A stretch of 64,000 nucleotides of DNA from CAKSQF01 sp963628435 (GTDB taxonomy: Bacteria > Bacillota > Clostridia > Oscillospirales > CAG-272), in contig CAVGEY010000010.1 in the NCBI GenBank assembly GCA_963628435.1, positions 10,828 to 74,827 of the forward strand, given 5' to 3'. Position 1 is the stretch's first letter. Every line of letters begins with the position of its first letter. The notes below the pieces were generated by a model. It worked only from the letters and a program-made list of their open reading frames with translations, made no database searches and was not told the origin of the DNA. Position numbers and translations under genes: made by a program. This document shows positions 51,793 through 61,521 of this stretch, piece by piece.

Positions 51793-53514
51793 TTAATATA
51801 TAACTTCGGTATCAACATAGTATTTTTTTAATATTGATACATAATCATAACCTTGACCGGCAAGTTCAGAAGCGCCGGTCAAACTAAGCCCAATTCCGTT
51901 TCCGTTTCCATATCCCGAAAAAATGAAATCATCATAATTATTCCCATCAAGACCGTTTGAAACAGTAACCGAAAAATTCATTGAAGGAAGAATTTGACAA
52001 AAAACATCTAAAATTCTTTCCTGTCCTTCGATCGTAACACTATGCCCTAATATATCGGTTATCAAAAAAGCATCCGTATATTCCGACTCTTCGGAAACGC
52101 TCTCAACCATAATAGATTTTATAGGAGAAGTTATATCCGAATATCCATGATTTGACAGAAGAATAAAAAGCTCTTCGGGAGAGATGACTTTTTGCCAATT
52201 AACAGAAGTATCCCATGATGTAGCTACAGAAGAAAGGTACGGATAATCGTCACATCCGAAAATTTCTGCTGCAGAAGATGTGAAAGTTCCGCTTGAGATG
52301 CAGTATGCAGCATTAATCGACCTGGATCTGTATGAAATTATCTGACCTTCCGTGCTACTCACAGCTTCCGACAAATTACCCTCGGAAGAGAAAACACCTC
52401 CAAATGAGTGGCAATGGCTGTCGGTACAGACATCAAAACCATTTTTTTTATGTCTTCCGAGCATATTATATGCATTTGTCCGCAAAACAACTGCAACAGC
52501 CATCGCAGACTGCATAGAATAATCATCTGCTATCTCATAATTTATTATCGAGGAAACATAATCCTCAAGCAATAGTTTGTTGACAACGTTCAGTTTATTT
52601 ACATCACTGCTGCCATACGAGAATATAAAATATCCCGAATAAACACCGGAATCGACGGAAGACAGATTGCCTTGGATTGAGCATACATTTACTTTCATAT
52701 CGGAAGTAAAAATCTCACATAAGACTTTATGATTTGACGCATCAATAAATGTAAAAGTACCAAAATCCGACTCAACTATTTCTGCTCTGTTTAGTATCAA
52801 AGAGTCGCACAAATCATTTAATACAGCACTTGCATCGTCTTTACTTTCAAATTGTCCTATTCTAATATAATATTTGCCGTCTAAATAGGTCGGATAAGCT
52901 TTTGCATTGCTATCGCTCAGAACTCCAGATGTATTCAAATCATTCACATACTCAAAAATATTATCCGATGAAAAATCCGAATAGGTAACAATGCCTTTAT
53001 CGGAATTCGGATTGATCGGTGCGGGGTTATCGATTTCACCCTCGCTATTACTTTTATAGGCGTACTCCTTTATTTGAATATGATATTCGGATGTAACCTT
53101 AACGCCCTCATCGGATCTGACCATCTTATTGCCCAAAAATGAAAGCGATCCGCCGATACAAACGTGTATGGATGAAATATCATTGAATTCAAATATTTTT
53201 TTTTGAGATGAATTCTCAGCCTTAAATCCGCTCGCAGAAGCTAATGTGAAACTTTCAACAGATGAATCACCGTAACATATGCCGACACTTATTTCTTTCT
53301 CGGAAATACCGAGTTTTTTGTTTGTTATATCGGCGGATGCAGATATTTTGCCGGTTTCATCATCCTCGGCAGCGGTAGAATAAACAGACGTTTCTATTAT
53401 CATTAAAACAATTCCCAAAACCATCAGTAACCCGAGAAGTCCGCAAAGAATCCTGATCCACAGATTGTATTGGTTTTGTTTATTCTTCTTGTAGCTTTTT
53501 GTCTTTTTTGACAT
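51793..53514 (-). CDS. SpoIID/LytB-type protein with a SPOR-like domain
   Basis: 573 residues. A Lys-rich start and one membrane helix (about 18-45) anchor it outside the membrane. Residues about 205-270 (YLDGKYYIRIGQFESKDDAS) look like a peptidoglycan-binding SPOR domain. The SpoIID part follows, with EDYVSSIINYEIADDYSMQS carrying the expected Glu, VVLRTNAYNMLGRH and CTDSHCHSFGG. SpoIID cuts glycan strands lacking stem peptides during engulfment. The C-terminal motif, usually GHGVGMSQYGA, reads GNGNGIGLSLTGA, losing the His. A SpoIID-like housekeeping or sporulation role is inferred. It lies between parC and the exonuclease gene. Confidence 0.8.
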   Translation of the reverse strand: MSKKTKSYKKNKQNQYNLWIRILCGLLGLLMVLGIVLMIIETSVYSTAAEDDETGKISASADITNKKLGISEKEISVGICYGDSSVESFTLASASGFKAENSSQKKIFEFNDISSIHVCIGGSLSFLGNKMVRSDEGVKVTSEYHIQIKEYAYKSNSEGEIDNPAPINPNSDKGIVTYSDFSSDNIFEYVNDLNTSGVLSDSNAKAYPTYLDGKYYIRIGQFESKDDASAVLNDLCDSLILNRAEIVESDFGTFTFIDASNHKVLCEIFTSDMKVNVCSIQGNLSSVDSGVYSGYFIFSYGSSDVNKLNVVNKLLLEDYVSSIINYEIADDYSMQSAMAVAVVLRTNAYNMLGRHKKNGFDVCTDSHCHSFGGVFSSEGNLSEAVSSTEGQIISYRSRSINAAYCISSGTFTSSAAEIFGCDDYPYLSSVATSWDTSVNWQKVISPEELFILLSNHGYSDITSPIKSIMVESVSEESEYTDAFLITDILGHSVTIEGQERILDVFCQILPSMNFSVTVSNGLDGNNYDDFIFSGYGNGNGIGLSLTGASELAGQGYDYVSILKKYYVDTEVIY

Positions 53515-53552
53515 TTATTTCACCCTCTGAATCATTTATACAATACAAATGA

Positions 53553-55778
53553 TTATATTAATTTTATTTGATTGTCATTTATATCCATTGTTTCGAAAGG
53601 AATTCCGGTTGCAGGGATTTTTTGCTTTCTATATGATTTTTCACCTTTTTGATTATAGTCACGCAAAGCCTTCTCAATTTTTTGATTTTGTTTTAATGAA
53701 AAAACCGAAACGCCCTGAGATGATCTTGTTTGCTTAAGCGGAATCAGTGAAGAGCTTATCAATATAGCCTTATTTACATCCGACAGGAGTAAAATATCAA
53801 AAGGTTTAATTTCATAGAAAATAGCAACTACGGGAGATGAAACATTAAATGCCCCCGTTAATTTTTTTCGATTTGATTTAGTTTCATATGCAGAAGCGGG
53901 AATGCGAACTGCCTTTCCGTTTTCAAATATAAATACGAAATTGCCGATTAAAGAGTTCTTATCGAACGTCTTCATAAAAATAGCTCTTTCGCCCTTGTCA
54001 AATCCGAGTTTGGCAGGAACATAATCGCCCGATGAACTTGCCTTAATCGTCTCAAATTGTTCAACACTTGATTTATAGCATTGACCGCCATCCGAGAAAA
54101 ACAATATATCGTCCGAGCTTTTTGCATCATCAAAAGCAATAATCTCATCATCTTCGCGAAGTTTTTGCTCATCGTTTGCACGCGAAGGCTGTGCAAGCAT
54201 CTTCTTGAAATAACCTTGCTTTGTGAAAACCAGCTTAACCGCGTATTCCTCAACAGTATTTTGCTCAACATATTCAGATATGTCCTCTTCGTAAATAAGC
54301 TGAGTCTGACGCGGTTTACCGTACTTTGCCTTGATTTCTTTAAGCTGTTTGGAAATATATGTTTTCAGCCTTGCCTCTGAAGAAACAAGATCTTCTATAT
54401 CGGCGATTTCGGCAGTTAATGTTTCAATCTCCTGAGTTCTCTTAAGTATATATTCCCTATTCAGATTTCTAAGTTTGATTTCGGCAATAAATTCGGCTTG
54501 AATTTCATCAATATCAAATCCTTTTATCAGATTCGGTATTACATCTTTTTCATTAGGCGTCTGCCTGATAATTTTAATTGCTTTATCTATATCAAGAAGA
54601 ATTTTACCGAGTCCCTGAAGCAAATGAAGTCTTTCCTTTTTCTTCTGTAAATCAAAAGAAAGTTCACGCTTTACGCAATTAATTCTGAATTTAATCCATT
54701 CCTTAATGATTTCAATCAGGCCAAGCTGTTTCGGGACATTGCCTATCAACACCGTGAAATTGCATGAAAAATTATCTTGAAGAGGCGTCAACTTAAATAG
54801 CTTATTCATAAGATTATCGGGATCTACACCTCTGCGAATATCCAATGTCAGCTTAAATCCGTTTCGATCGATTTCATCACGGAAATCGGTTACTTCTCTA
54901 AGCTGATTGTTTTTTGCAAGCTCGGTAAGCTTTTTCATTATAATGTCAAGTGATGTCGAATATGGAATTTGGATTATGTCTATACAATTTTGATTTTTAT
55001 CATATACATATCTGCTACGGACAGCAAACGAACCCGTACCGGTTTTATAAATATCGGCAAGCTGCTGTCTGTTATAAATAAGCTGTCCGCCACCAGGAAA
55101 ATCGGGAGCTTTAACAATGTCCAGCATCTGATCTACATCGGTTTGCGGATTGCGCAAAATTTGTATAGTACCGTCACAAATTTCAGCAAGATTGAACGAA
55201 CATATCTTCGACATAAGTCCGACGGCAATACCCATATTTGCGGAAACAAGAATATTCGGAAAAGCAGTCGGAAGAAGCAGGGGCTCGGTTGTGGTATTAT
55301 CATAGTTTGGAATGAAATCTACCGCGTTTTTATCTATTCCCCTGAAAATCTCATTGCAAAAAGGATCAAGTTTTACCTCGGTATATCTTGATGCGGCATA
55401 AGCATCCGAAGAATACTGCTTACCGAAAGATCCTTTGGAATCAATAAAAGGATGAAGAAGCGATTCATTATCCTTAGTTAATCTTACAAGCGTATCATAT
55501 ATAGACGCATCACCATGCGGATTCAAGTGCATTGTCTGACCAACAACATTTGCAGATTTTGTCCTCGGACCGGTCATCAATCCCATCTTCAACATTGTAT
55601 AAAGAATTTTTCTGTGTGATGGCTTAAACCCGTCTATTTCCGGAATAGCTCTTGATATAATAACAGACATTGCATAAGGCATATAATTTTTTACAACGGT
55701 GTCTGTTATCGGTTGATTGACAATCGGGGCGTCCTGTTCAACAACCGAGGTATCAATTTCCTTTTTCTTCTTTGGCAT
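53553..55778 (-). CDS. parC: Type IIA topoisomerase A subunit, ParC-like
   Basis: 741 residues. The breakage-reunion core has YAMSVIISRAIPEIDGFKPS, HLNPHGDASIYDTLVRL and the catalytic Tyr132 in AASRYTEVKL; a coiled-coil arm (about 370-490) and a C-terminal pinwheel follow. The GyrA box QRRGGKG is not seen, so topoisomerase IV (decatenation) fits better than gyrase. The residue matching gyrase Ser83 is Ala91. No parE gene lies on either side, although the two are usually adjacent. A Lys-rich N-terminus precedes the core. GGAG lies before the ATG. Confidence 0.88.
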   Translation of the reverse strand: MPKKKKEIDTSVVEQDAPIVNQPITDTVVKNYMPYAMSVIISRAIPEIDGFKPSHRKILYTMLKMGLMTGPRTKSANVVGQTMHLNPHGDASIYDTLVRLTKDNESLLHPFIDSKGSFGKQYSSDAYAASRYTEVKLDPFCNEIFRGIDKNAVDFIPNYDNTTTEPLLLPTAFPNILVSANMGIAVGLMSKICSFNLAEICDGTIQILRNPQTDVDQMLDIVKAPDFPGGGQLIYNRQQLADIYKTGTGSFAVRSRYVYDKNQNCIDIIQIPYSTSLDIIMKKLTELAKNNQLREVTDFRDEIDRNGFKLTLDIRRGVDPDNLMNKLFKLTPLQDNFSCNFTVLIGNVPKQLGLIEIIKEWIKFRINCVKRELSFDLQKKKERLHLLQGLGKILLDIDKAIKIIRQTPNEKDVIPNLIKGFDIDEIQAEFIAEIKLRNLNREYILKRTQEIETLTAEIADIEDLVSSEARLKTYISKQLKEIKAKYGKPRQTQLIYEEDISEYVEQNTVEEYAVKLVFTKQGYFKKMLAQPSRANDEQKLREDDEIIAFDDAKSSDDILFFSDGGQCYKSSVEQFETIKASSSGDYVPAKLGFDKGERAIFMKTFDKNSLIGNFVFIFENGKAVRIPASAYETKSNRKKLTGAFNVSSPVVAIFYEIKPFDILLLSDVNKAILISSSLIPLKQTRSSQGVSVFSLKQNQKIEKALRDYNQKGEKSYRKQKIPATGIPFETMDINDNQIKLI

Positions 55779-55807
55779 GGTACTCTCCTTAATTTAATTG
55801 CAAAACC

Positions 55808-56833
55808 TTATACATTGATTATTTGATATCCTGCGGCTTTAAGCATCCTATTATAAACTGCAAGACCTATACCGTTTTTAGATGGTAATTTAGCAAATAC
55901 AGTTTTAATTTTCGGCTCATTATCGAATTCGCGAAGCATATCAAATATTTTTTTAGCCTGCAAATCAAGATCGTTCTCTTTTCCGATAATTCTGGCATTA
56001 ATGCTGTCTTTAATCAATGAATATTCTTCAAAACAAATAAAAGCAACAGAATCATCGCCTACATATCTTGACATATAGCATTCGACGTTTTTATCATCGC
56101 CTGATAAAAGAATAACCGATGCGCGTGGGGCATAATGGCGATACTTCATTCCGGGAGCAAGCGGTTTTTCACCTTCGCTCAATTTTTCAGTAACCGCCTT
56201 ATCAAGAGTCACATTAAAGCCGTCGGCAGTCAACATTTCGACTGTAATTTTACCGGGTCTGAGTATTTTAATATCATTTCCGCAAACAGTTATAATTGTC
56301 GATTCCAAACCTATTTCACAGTCTCCACCGTTAAGAATCATATCAATTCTTCCATACATATCTTCAATGACATGCTCAAAGGAAGTGCATGAAGGCTTAC
56401 CACTTAAATTTGCAGATGGAGCCGCAATAGGACAGTCCGAATATTCTATTAATTTGTGTGCTATTTGATTAGAAGGAATGCGAACCGCAACCGTCTCAAG
56501 TCCGCCGGTAACGCTGTAAGGTATTATCTCTTTTTTGGGAAGAATTACAGTTATAGGCCCCGGCATATACAGCTTTGCTATACGATAAAAAGTTTCGTTT
56601 GTATGACAATATTTTTCCGCATCTTTGGCGCGGGCAAGGTGAATAATCAAGGGGTTGTCAGATGGTCTGCCTTTGGCCTCATATACTTTTTTTGCGGCAT
56701 CGGTAATCAATGCATTTGCACCAAGTCCGTAAACAGTTTCAGTAGGAAAGGCAACAAGTCCACCCTTTTTAATTATATCCGCGGCTTTTCGTAACGCCGA
56801 GTCATCAACATTGTTTATTATTTCTGTTATCAT
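55808..56833 (-). CDS. tsaC: L-threonylcarbamoyladenylate synthase (Sua5 type)
   Basis: Makes threonylcarbamoyl-AMP from threonine, bicarbonate and ATP, the first step of t6A37 tRNA modification. 341 residues: the YrdC domain (about 8-200) with KKGGLVAFPTETVYGLGANA, KGRPSDNPLIIH and APSANLSGKPS, then the C-terminal Sua5 domain with KPLAPGMKYRHYAPRAS. This long form is the YwlC type of Bacillota. It lies 17 bases after prfA, as commonly found, and precedes parC. Confidence 0.94.
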   Translation of the reverse strand: MITEIINNVDDSALRKAADIIKKGGLVAFPTETVYGLGANALITDAAKKVYEAKGRPSDNPLIIHLARAKDAEKYCHTNETFYRIAKLYMPGPITVILPKKEIIPYSVTGGLETVAVRIPSNQIAHKLIEYSDCPIAAPSANLSGKPSCTSFEHVIEDMYGRIDMILNGGDCEIGLESTIITVCGNDIKILRPGKITVEMLTADGFNVTLDKAVTEKLSEGEKPLAPGMKYRHYAPRASVILLSGDDKNVECYMSRYVGDDSVAFICFEEYSLIKDSINARIIGKENDLDLQAKKIFDMLREFDNEPKIKTVFAKLPSKNGIGLAVYNRMLKAAGYQIINV

Positions 56834-56850
56834 TTAACCAGTTATTCCTG

Positions 56851-57921
56851 TCATATTTCACTCTTTTTCATTTTTTCGGCACTGTCTGCCGCAATTAAAG
56901 CATCAATTAAAGGTCCGATATTACCATTCATAAAGCTTTCAATAGAGTATAATGTCAAACCGATTCTGTGGTCGGTCACTCTACTCTGTGGGAAATTATA
57001 TGTTCTGATTTTTTCCGAGCGGTCGCCTGTTCCGACCTGTAGCTTTCTGCTGTTTGCAATTTCGGATTCCTGTGCCTCTTTTTTTATAGTATATAGTTTT
57101 GTCTTAAGCATATTTATTGCTTTTTCTTTATTTTGCAGCTGACTTCGTTCTTGCTGACATTCGATCACAATCCCGGTCGGTTTATGAATAACCCTAACCG
57201 CAGACTCGGTTTTATTGATATGTTGTCCGCCGGCACCACTCGATTTACAAGTTTCAATCTGCAAATCATCCGGATTTATACTGATATTTATGTCCTCGAC
57301 TTCCGGCAACACCGCAACCGTAACGGTGGATGTTTGTATTCTTCCCTGAGATTCTGTTTTAGGAACGCGCTGTACACGGTGAACTCCGCTTTCAAATTTG
57401 TACTTTGAAAAGGCACCGTTACCCCTAACCATAAATGTTATTTCTTTGTAGCCTCCGAGTCCGGTTTCATTTGAAGTAATTACTTCAATTTTAAATCCGT
57501 TGGAGGCAGAATACATTGAATACATACGGTACAAATCTGCCGCAAAAAGTGCTGCTTCTTCGCCTCCGGCACCGGCACGGATTTCAACAATTACATTTCG
57601 GCGATCATTCTCATCACGCGGAATCAGCAGAAGATTTATCTCTTTTTCAAGTTCGCCCAATCTTTTTTTGTTGCTCTTAATCTCTTCATTAAGCTGATTG
57701 ATAAATTCAGCATCAGTTTCTTCATTCATGAGTTGCTTTGCGGTTTCGATTTCATCCCTGCATCTGCAATATTCACCATAAGTTTCCACAAGAGGCTTAA
57801 TTGAATTTTGTTCCTGAATTAACGATGTATAAAGCCTATGATCTGAAACAATATCGGGCTGCATCAACTCATTGCAGATTTGCTCATATTTGCGGTTAAT
57901 TTCTTCAATTTTCTCAAACAT
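56851..57921 (-). CDS. prfA: Peptide chain release factor 1
   Basis: Recognises UAA and UAG stop codons and triggers peptide release. 356 residues: coiled N-terminal domain, then GAGGEEAALFA, the codon-reading region with HRVQRVPKTESQGRIQTS (the PxT-type tripeptide at 187-189 marks RF1, not RF2), and the GGQ motif at 231-233 in SSGAGGQHINKTES. Its modifying methylase gene, prmC, is not adjacent. It follows obgE by three bases with overlapping control, on one minus-strand transcript. Confidence 0.95.
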   Translation of the reverse strand: MFEKIEEINRKYEQICNELMQPDIVSDHRLYTSLIQEQNSIKPLVETYGEYCRCRDEIETAKQLMNEETDAEFINQLNEEIKSNKKRLGELEKEINLLLIPRDENDRRNVIVEIRAGAGGEEAALFAADLYRMYSMYSASNGFKIEVITSNETGLGGYKEITFMVRGNGAFSKYKFESGVHRVQRVPKTESQGRIQTSTVTVAVLPEVEDINISINPDDLQIETCKSSGAGGQHINKTESAVRVIHKPTGIVIECQQERSQLQNKEKAINMLKTKLYTIKKEAQESEIANSRKLQVGTGDRSEKIRTYNFPQSRVTDHRIGLTLYSIESFMNGNIGPLIDALIAADSAEKMKKSEI

Positions 57922-57924
57922 ATT

Positions 57925-59202
57925 TTATTTAACAAAATCAAATTCAAAGTCATATATGCTTACAGTATCACCATCAACAGCGCCAAGAGCTTCGAGTTTT
58001 TCTATTACATGTGATTTTCTGAGTACACGTTGAAAATAATTCAGCGATTCCCTGTCATCAAAGTTAATAGATCCCATAAGATTATAAAGCCACTCTCCTT
58101 CAACAATGAAGGTCCCCTGACTGTCCACAGTAATTTGCACTTCATGATCTGTCTTATCATTAAATTCATCGGGCGAAATATAATTACTCTCGTAAACGGT
58201 AATCGGTGGAAGAGTTGCCAGTTCATTATATGTCTTGTAAACCAATGCTTTAATATTTTCGCCTGTTGCAGCAGACACATAAATCAGATCATAGCCAAGT
58301 TTTTTTATATATGATTCAAAATCTGACAGGTCGTTTTCATCAGTCAGCAAGTCTTTTTTATTCGCAACAACAATCTGCGGCCGCAAAGCTAAATCGGAGC
58401 TGAATTCCGAAAGCTCGTTATTAATAATTTTTATATCATCAATGGGATTTCTTCCTTCGCTTCCGGACACATCAACAACATGAAGAAGAAGTCTACAGCG
58501 ATCTACATGACGAAGAAAAAGATCACCGAGTCCTGCCCCTTCCGACGCGCCCTCTATTAGTCCGGGAATATCGGCAATTACAAATGCCTTTTCTTTTTCC
58601 ACATTTACAACACCGATATTCGGTTCAAGCGTTGTAAAATGGTAGTTTGCGATTTTAGGCTGAGCGCTCGTAATTAAAGATAAAATGGAGGATTTACCAA
58701 CATTCGGATAGCCGATTAATCCAACATCGGCAATCAGCTTAAGCTCAAGTACTACCTCTTTTTCTTCGCCTTTAATACCCGCTTTGGCAAATCGCGGAAT
58801 CTGTCTTGTCGGAGTCGCAAAATGTCTGTTTCCCCAACCACCCTTTCCGCCCTTGCAAATGACGAAATCATCACAATCGGACATATCCTTGATAATCTGT
58901 CCGCTTTGAGAGTCTTTTATAAGTGTTCCCGGGGGCACAGGTAAAATCATATCTTCACCGTTTTTTCCGTGAAATTTATCATTTTTTCCGTCACCGCCGT
59001 TTTCGGCAATAAATTTTCGATGATATTTATAATATGTTAGCGTATTAGCTCCCTTATCAATCCGAAAAATTATATTACCGCCCTTTCCGCCGTCACCTCC
59101 ATCGGGTCCGCCGTGAGAAACATATTTTTCACGATGGAAAGAGACACAGCCGTTTCCGCCGTTTCCTGCTTTTAATTTTATTGTTACATTATCAAACAAC
59201 AT
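57925..59202 (-). CDS. obgE: Obg family GTPase
   Basis: Ribosome-associated GTPase involved in 50S assembly and stress control. 425 residues: the glycine-rich Obg fold (about 1-158, HGGPDGGDGGKGGNIIF), the G domain with GYPNVGKSS (164-172), DIPGLIEGASEGAGLGDLF and NKKD, and a C-terminal OCT domain of about 70 residues, typical of Gram-positive Obg. It sits two bases after ligA, so the two are one transcript; rpmA, the common neighbour, is absent. Confidence 0.96.
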   Translation of the reverse strand: MLFDNVTIKLKAGNGGNGCVSFHREKYVSHGGPDGGDGGKGGNIIFRIDKGANTLTYYKYHRKFIAENGGDGKNDKFHGKNGEDMILPVPPGTLIKDSQSGQIIKDMSDCDDFVICKGGKGGWGNRHFATPTRQIPRFAKAGIKGEEKEVVLELKLIADVGLIGYPNVGKSSILSLITSAQPKIANYHFTTLEPNIGVVNVEKEKAFVIADIPGLIEGASEGAGLGDLFLRHVDRCRLLLHVVDVSGSEGRNPIDDIKIINNELSEFSSDLALRPQIVVANKKDLLTDENDLSDFESYIKKLGYDLIYVSAATGENIKALVYKTYNELATLPPITVYESNYISPDEFNDKTDHEVQITVDSQGTFIVEGEWLYNLMGSINFDDRESLNYFQRVLRKSHVIEKLEALGAVDGDTVSIYDFEFDFVK

Positions 59203-59204
59203 AT

Positions 59205-61178
59205 TTATTTTACCAGTTTAAGAAATTCCTCTTCGTTAATAATATTAATGTTAAGAGATTCGGCTTTAGTCAATTTACTCCCGGCATCCGATCCGGCTAC
59301 AAGGTATGTGGTTTTCTTTGAAACAGAAGACGACGCAATGCCTCCGTGTGTTTTAATCAGTTTCTCTGCTTCTTTTCTTGTCAGCGATGAAAGAGAACCG
59401 GTTAAAACAAATGTCATTCCGCTGAATCTTGTATCAATTTTTTCGTTTTCCGTTATTGTGGTATCTACCCCGGCCGATTTAAGTTTATTTATAATATCAC
59501 GCGTTGAAGGATGGGAAAAATATTCGACAATATTATTTGCGGTAATGCTTCCTATATCATCAATACGTGATATTTCGTCTGCGGTTAATTTAAAAAAGTC
59601 TTCTATATCCGTGTATTTTTCCGTAAGCGCGTCGGCGGCTTTTTCCCCGACATTCTGTATTCCCAATGCATATAATAAACGCGCCAATCCGCGCTTTTTT
59701 GATTCATTGATAGATTGTATGAGTTTGCTTGAACTTTTGGCGCCCATACCGTCGATTTTTGAAATTTCTTCCGAAGAAATATAGTATAGATCAGACACAT
59801 CGTGAATGATATTTTCATCGCGAAGACTTTTTAGTACAGATGGTCCGAGGCCGACAATATTCATTGCTTCTTTTGATGAAAAGTGAATCAGATTACGCAA
59901 TAATTGAGCCGGACATTCTGCATTCGTACACCGAACTGCAGCCTCAGCATCTTTAACGGTGGGAGCGCCGCATGACGGGCAAAATTCGGGCATAAAGAAT
60001 TCTTTTTCATCTCCGGTACGTTTGTTTTTATCGGACGAAACTATTTCTGGTATAATGTCGCCTGCTTTCTGTACCGTAACAATATCGCCTATTCTGATAT
60101 CGCGTTCTCTGATATATCCGATATTATGCAGCGTTGCCCTGCTGACCGTGGATCCCGCGAGTTTCACAGGTTCAAGCTCTGCTGTAGGTGTCAAAACTCC
60201 GGTTCGACCCACCTGAACGACTATATCTTTAAGTTTGGTTTTTTTCTGTTCGGGAGGAAATTTATATGCAACCGCCCATTTAGGTGTTGATGTTCCTTCG
60301 CCTATCAATATTCTTTTTTCAAGAGAATTAACTTTTATTACAACCCCGTCAATATCATATGAAAGCGTGTCTCTTAACTTACCGATTTCCTCGATATACT
60401 CAATTATTTCATCTGCTGTTCTTGCTTTTTTTCTGTAAGGAATAACATTGAACCCTTCGCTCTTTAAAAAATCAAGAGCTTCAAGATGCGTATCAAATTT
60501 TTTATCACAATACTGAAGATTGAAAATAAAAATATCCAGTTTTCTCGATGCGGTTATCTTAGAATCAAGCTGACGTAAAGATCCCGCTGCCGCGTTTCTC
60601 GGATTTGCAAAAAGTGTCTCTTCACTTTCTTCTCTCTTTTTGTTAAGCTCAAAGAAAACTTTTCTCGGCATGTATACTTCTCCGCGGACTTCAAGAGTAC
60701 CTTTATATTCGATTTTAAGAGGAAGAGATGAAATTGTCCTCAAATTGTCGGTTATTTTTTCACCGATAGAACCATCGCCACGCGTTGCACCATATATAAG
60801 TTCACCGTTTTCATAGTGAGCCGCGCAAGATAAGCCATCAATCTTACATTCGACAGAATATTCTACATCACCGTATTTTTCATAAATTGATGTACAAAAA
60901 GAGCGCAATTCATCGTAAGAAAAAACATCTGTCAAACTTTTAAGCGGAATCGTATGCTCAATCTTTTCGAATTTATCTACCGCCTCGCCGCCGACTCTTA
61001 CAGTCGGCGAATTCGGGTCATAATATTGAGGATTTTCGGTTTCCAACTCTTTTAATTCATAAAAGAGTTTATCATATTCAAAATCTGATATCTCGGGACA
61101 ATCATCAACATAATATTTTTTTGAATAATATTCTATTTTTTTTCTGAGATATTCGATTCTTTCTTTAATATCTTGCAT
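59205..61178 (-). CDS. ligA: NAD-dependent DNA ligase
   Basis: Seals nicks in DNA using NAD+. 657 residues: Ia domain with KYYVDDCPEISDFEYDKL, adenylated Lys112 in VECKIDGLSCAAHYENG, GATRGDGSIGE, OB-fold, the four-cysteine zinc finger (CPSCGAP ... CTNAECPAQ), helix-hairpin-helix repeats and a C-terminal BRCT domain (FVLTGSLSSLTRKEAEKLI). The ATG at 61178 follows GAGGATATA; the longest frame starts at a TTG seven codons earlier. It heads the ligA-obgE-prfA-sua5 run; the usual pcrA neighbour is missing. Confidence 0.96.
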   Translation of the reverse strand: MQDIKERIEYLRKKIEYYSKKYYVDDCPEISDFEYDKLFYELKELETENPQYYDPNSPTVRVGGEAVDKFEKIEHTIPLKSLTDVFSYDELRSFCTSIYEKYGDVEYSVECKIDGLSCAAHYENGELIYGATRGDGSIGEKITDNLRTISSLPLKIEYKGTLEVRGEVYMPRKVFFELNKKREESEETLFANPRNAAAGSLRQLDSKITASRKLDIFIFNLQYCDKKFDTHLEALDFLKSEGFNVIPYRKKARTADEIIEYIEEIGKLRDTLSYDIDGVVIKVNSLEKRILIGEGTSTPKWAVAYKFPPEQKKTKLKDIVVQVGRTGVLTPTAELEPVKLAGSTVSRATLHNIGYIRERDIRIGDIVTVQKAGDIIPEIVSSDKNKRTGDEKEFFMPEFCPSCGAPTVKDAEAAVRCTNAECPAQLLRNLIHFSSKEAMNIVGLGPSVLKSLRDENIIHDVSDLYYISSEEISKIDGMGAKSSSKLIQSINESKKRGLARLLYALGIQNVGEKAADALTEKYTDIEDFFKLTADEISRIDDIGSITANNIVEYFSHPSTRDIINKLKSAGVDTTITENEKIDTRFSGMTFVLTGSLSSLTRKEAEKLIKTHGGIASSSVSKKTTYLVAGSDAGSKLTKAESLNINIINEEEFLKLVK

Positions 61179-61243
61179 TATATCCTCACTTGTTAACAAT
61201 CAAATATATTTTTTGCCAACAACTTCCCATCTTTATCCAAATT

Positions 61244-61272
61244 ATTATATTATAATTCAGCAAAAATGTCAA
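61244..61272 (-). promoter_or_regulatory. Consensus promoter of the ligA operon
   Basis: Minus-strand TTGACA (61267-61272) and TATAAT (61244-61249) with 17 bases between; the leader is about 60 bases. Confidence 0.8.
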
Positions 61273-61463
61273 GACCGAAAACGTTAATTATTAAATCGGT
61301 CTTAGTAAGTATAAATCGGGTTTGAAAAATGATTTTTCATCTTGACAAAAAGTCACGATTGTCAAATATTTATAGATTTGTATTATCCAAACACATAAAA
61401 ACGGCATATATGTCATAATAATGACATGTTCCGTTATATACATCTTTTTTTTAGTTTTATGAA

Positions 61464-61492
61464 TTTAATTTTACAGATTCGACTGCTATAAT
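61464..61492 (+). promoter_or_regulatory. Extended -10 promoter of the GH127 gene
   Basis: TATAAT (61487-61492) with TG one base before, and TTTAAT 17 bases upstream, about 30 bases before the start codon. Confidence 0.6.
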
Positions 61493-61521
61493 CTAAATAG
61501 AAAATTTTCGGAGGTAAAATC

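Larger units (their letters stand above)
61179..61521. other. Divergent intergenic region (343 bases) with promoters and several inverted repeats
   Basis: No gene is seen. It holds the ligA promoter, the GH127 promoter, and inverted repeats: AAGACCGA/TCGGTCTT (61271-61278, 61296-61303); the near-palindrome TGAAAAAT-G-ATTTTTCA (61323-61339); TTGACA-N12-TGTCAA (61342-61365); and ATGTCAT-AATA-ATGACAT (61410-61427) inside ACGG/CCGT (61401-61404, 61431-61434), followed by eight Ts. The last could be a terminator-like leader or an operator. Confidence 0.6.
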
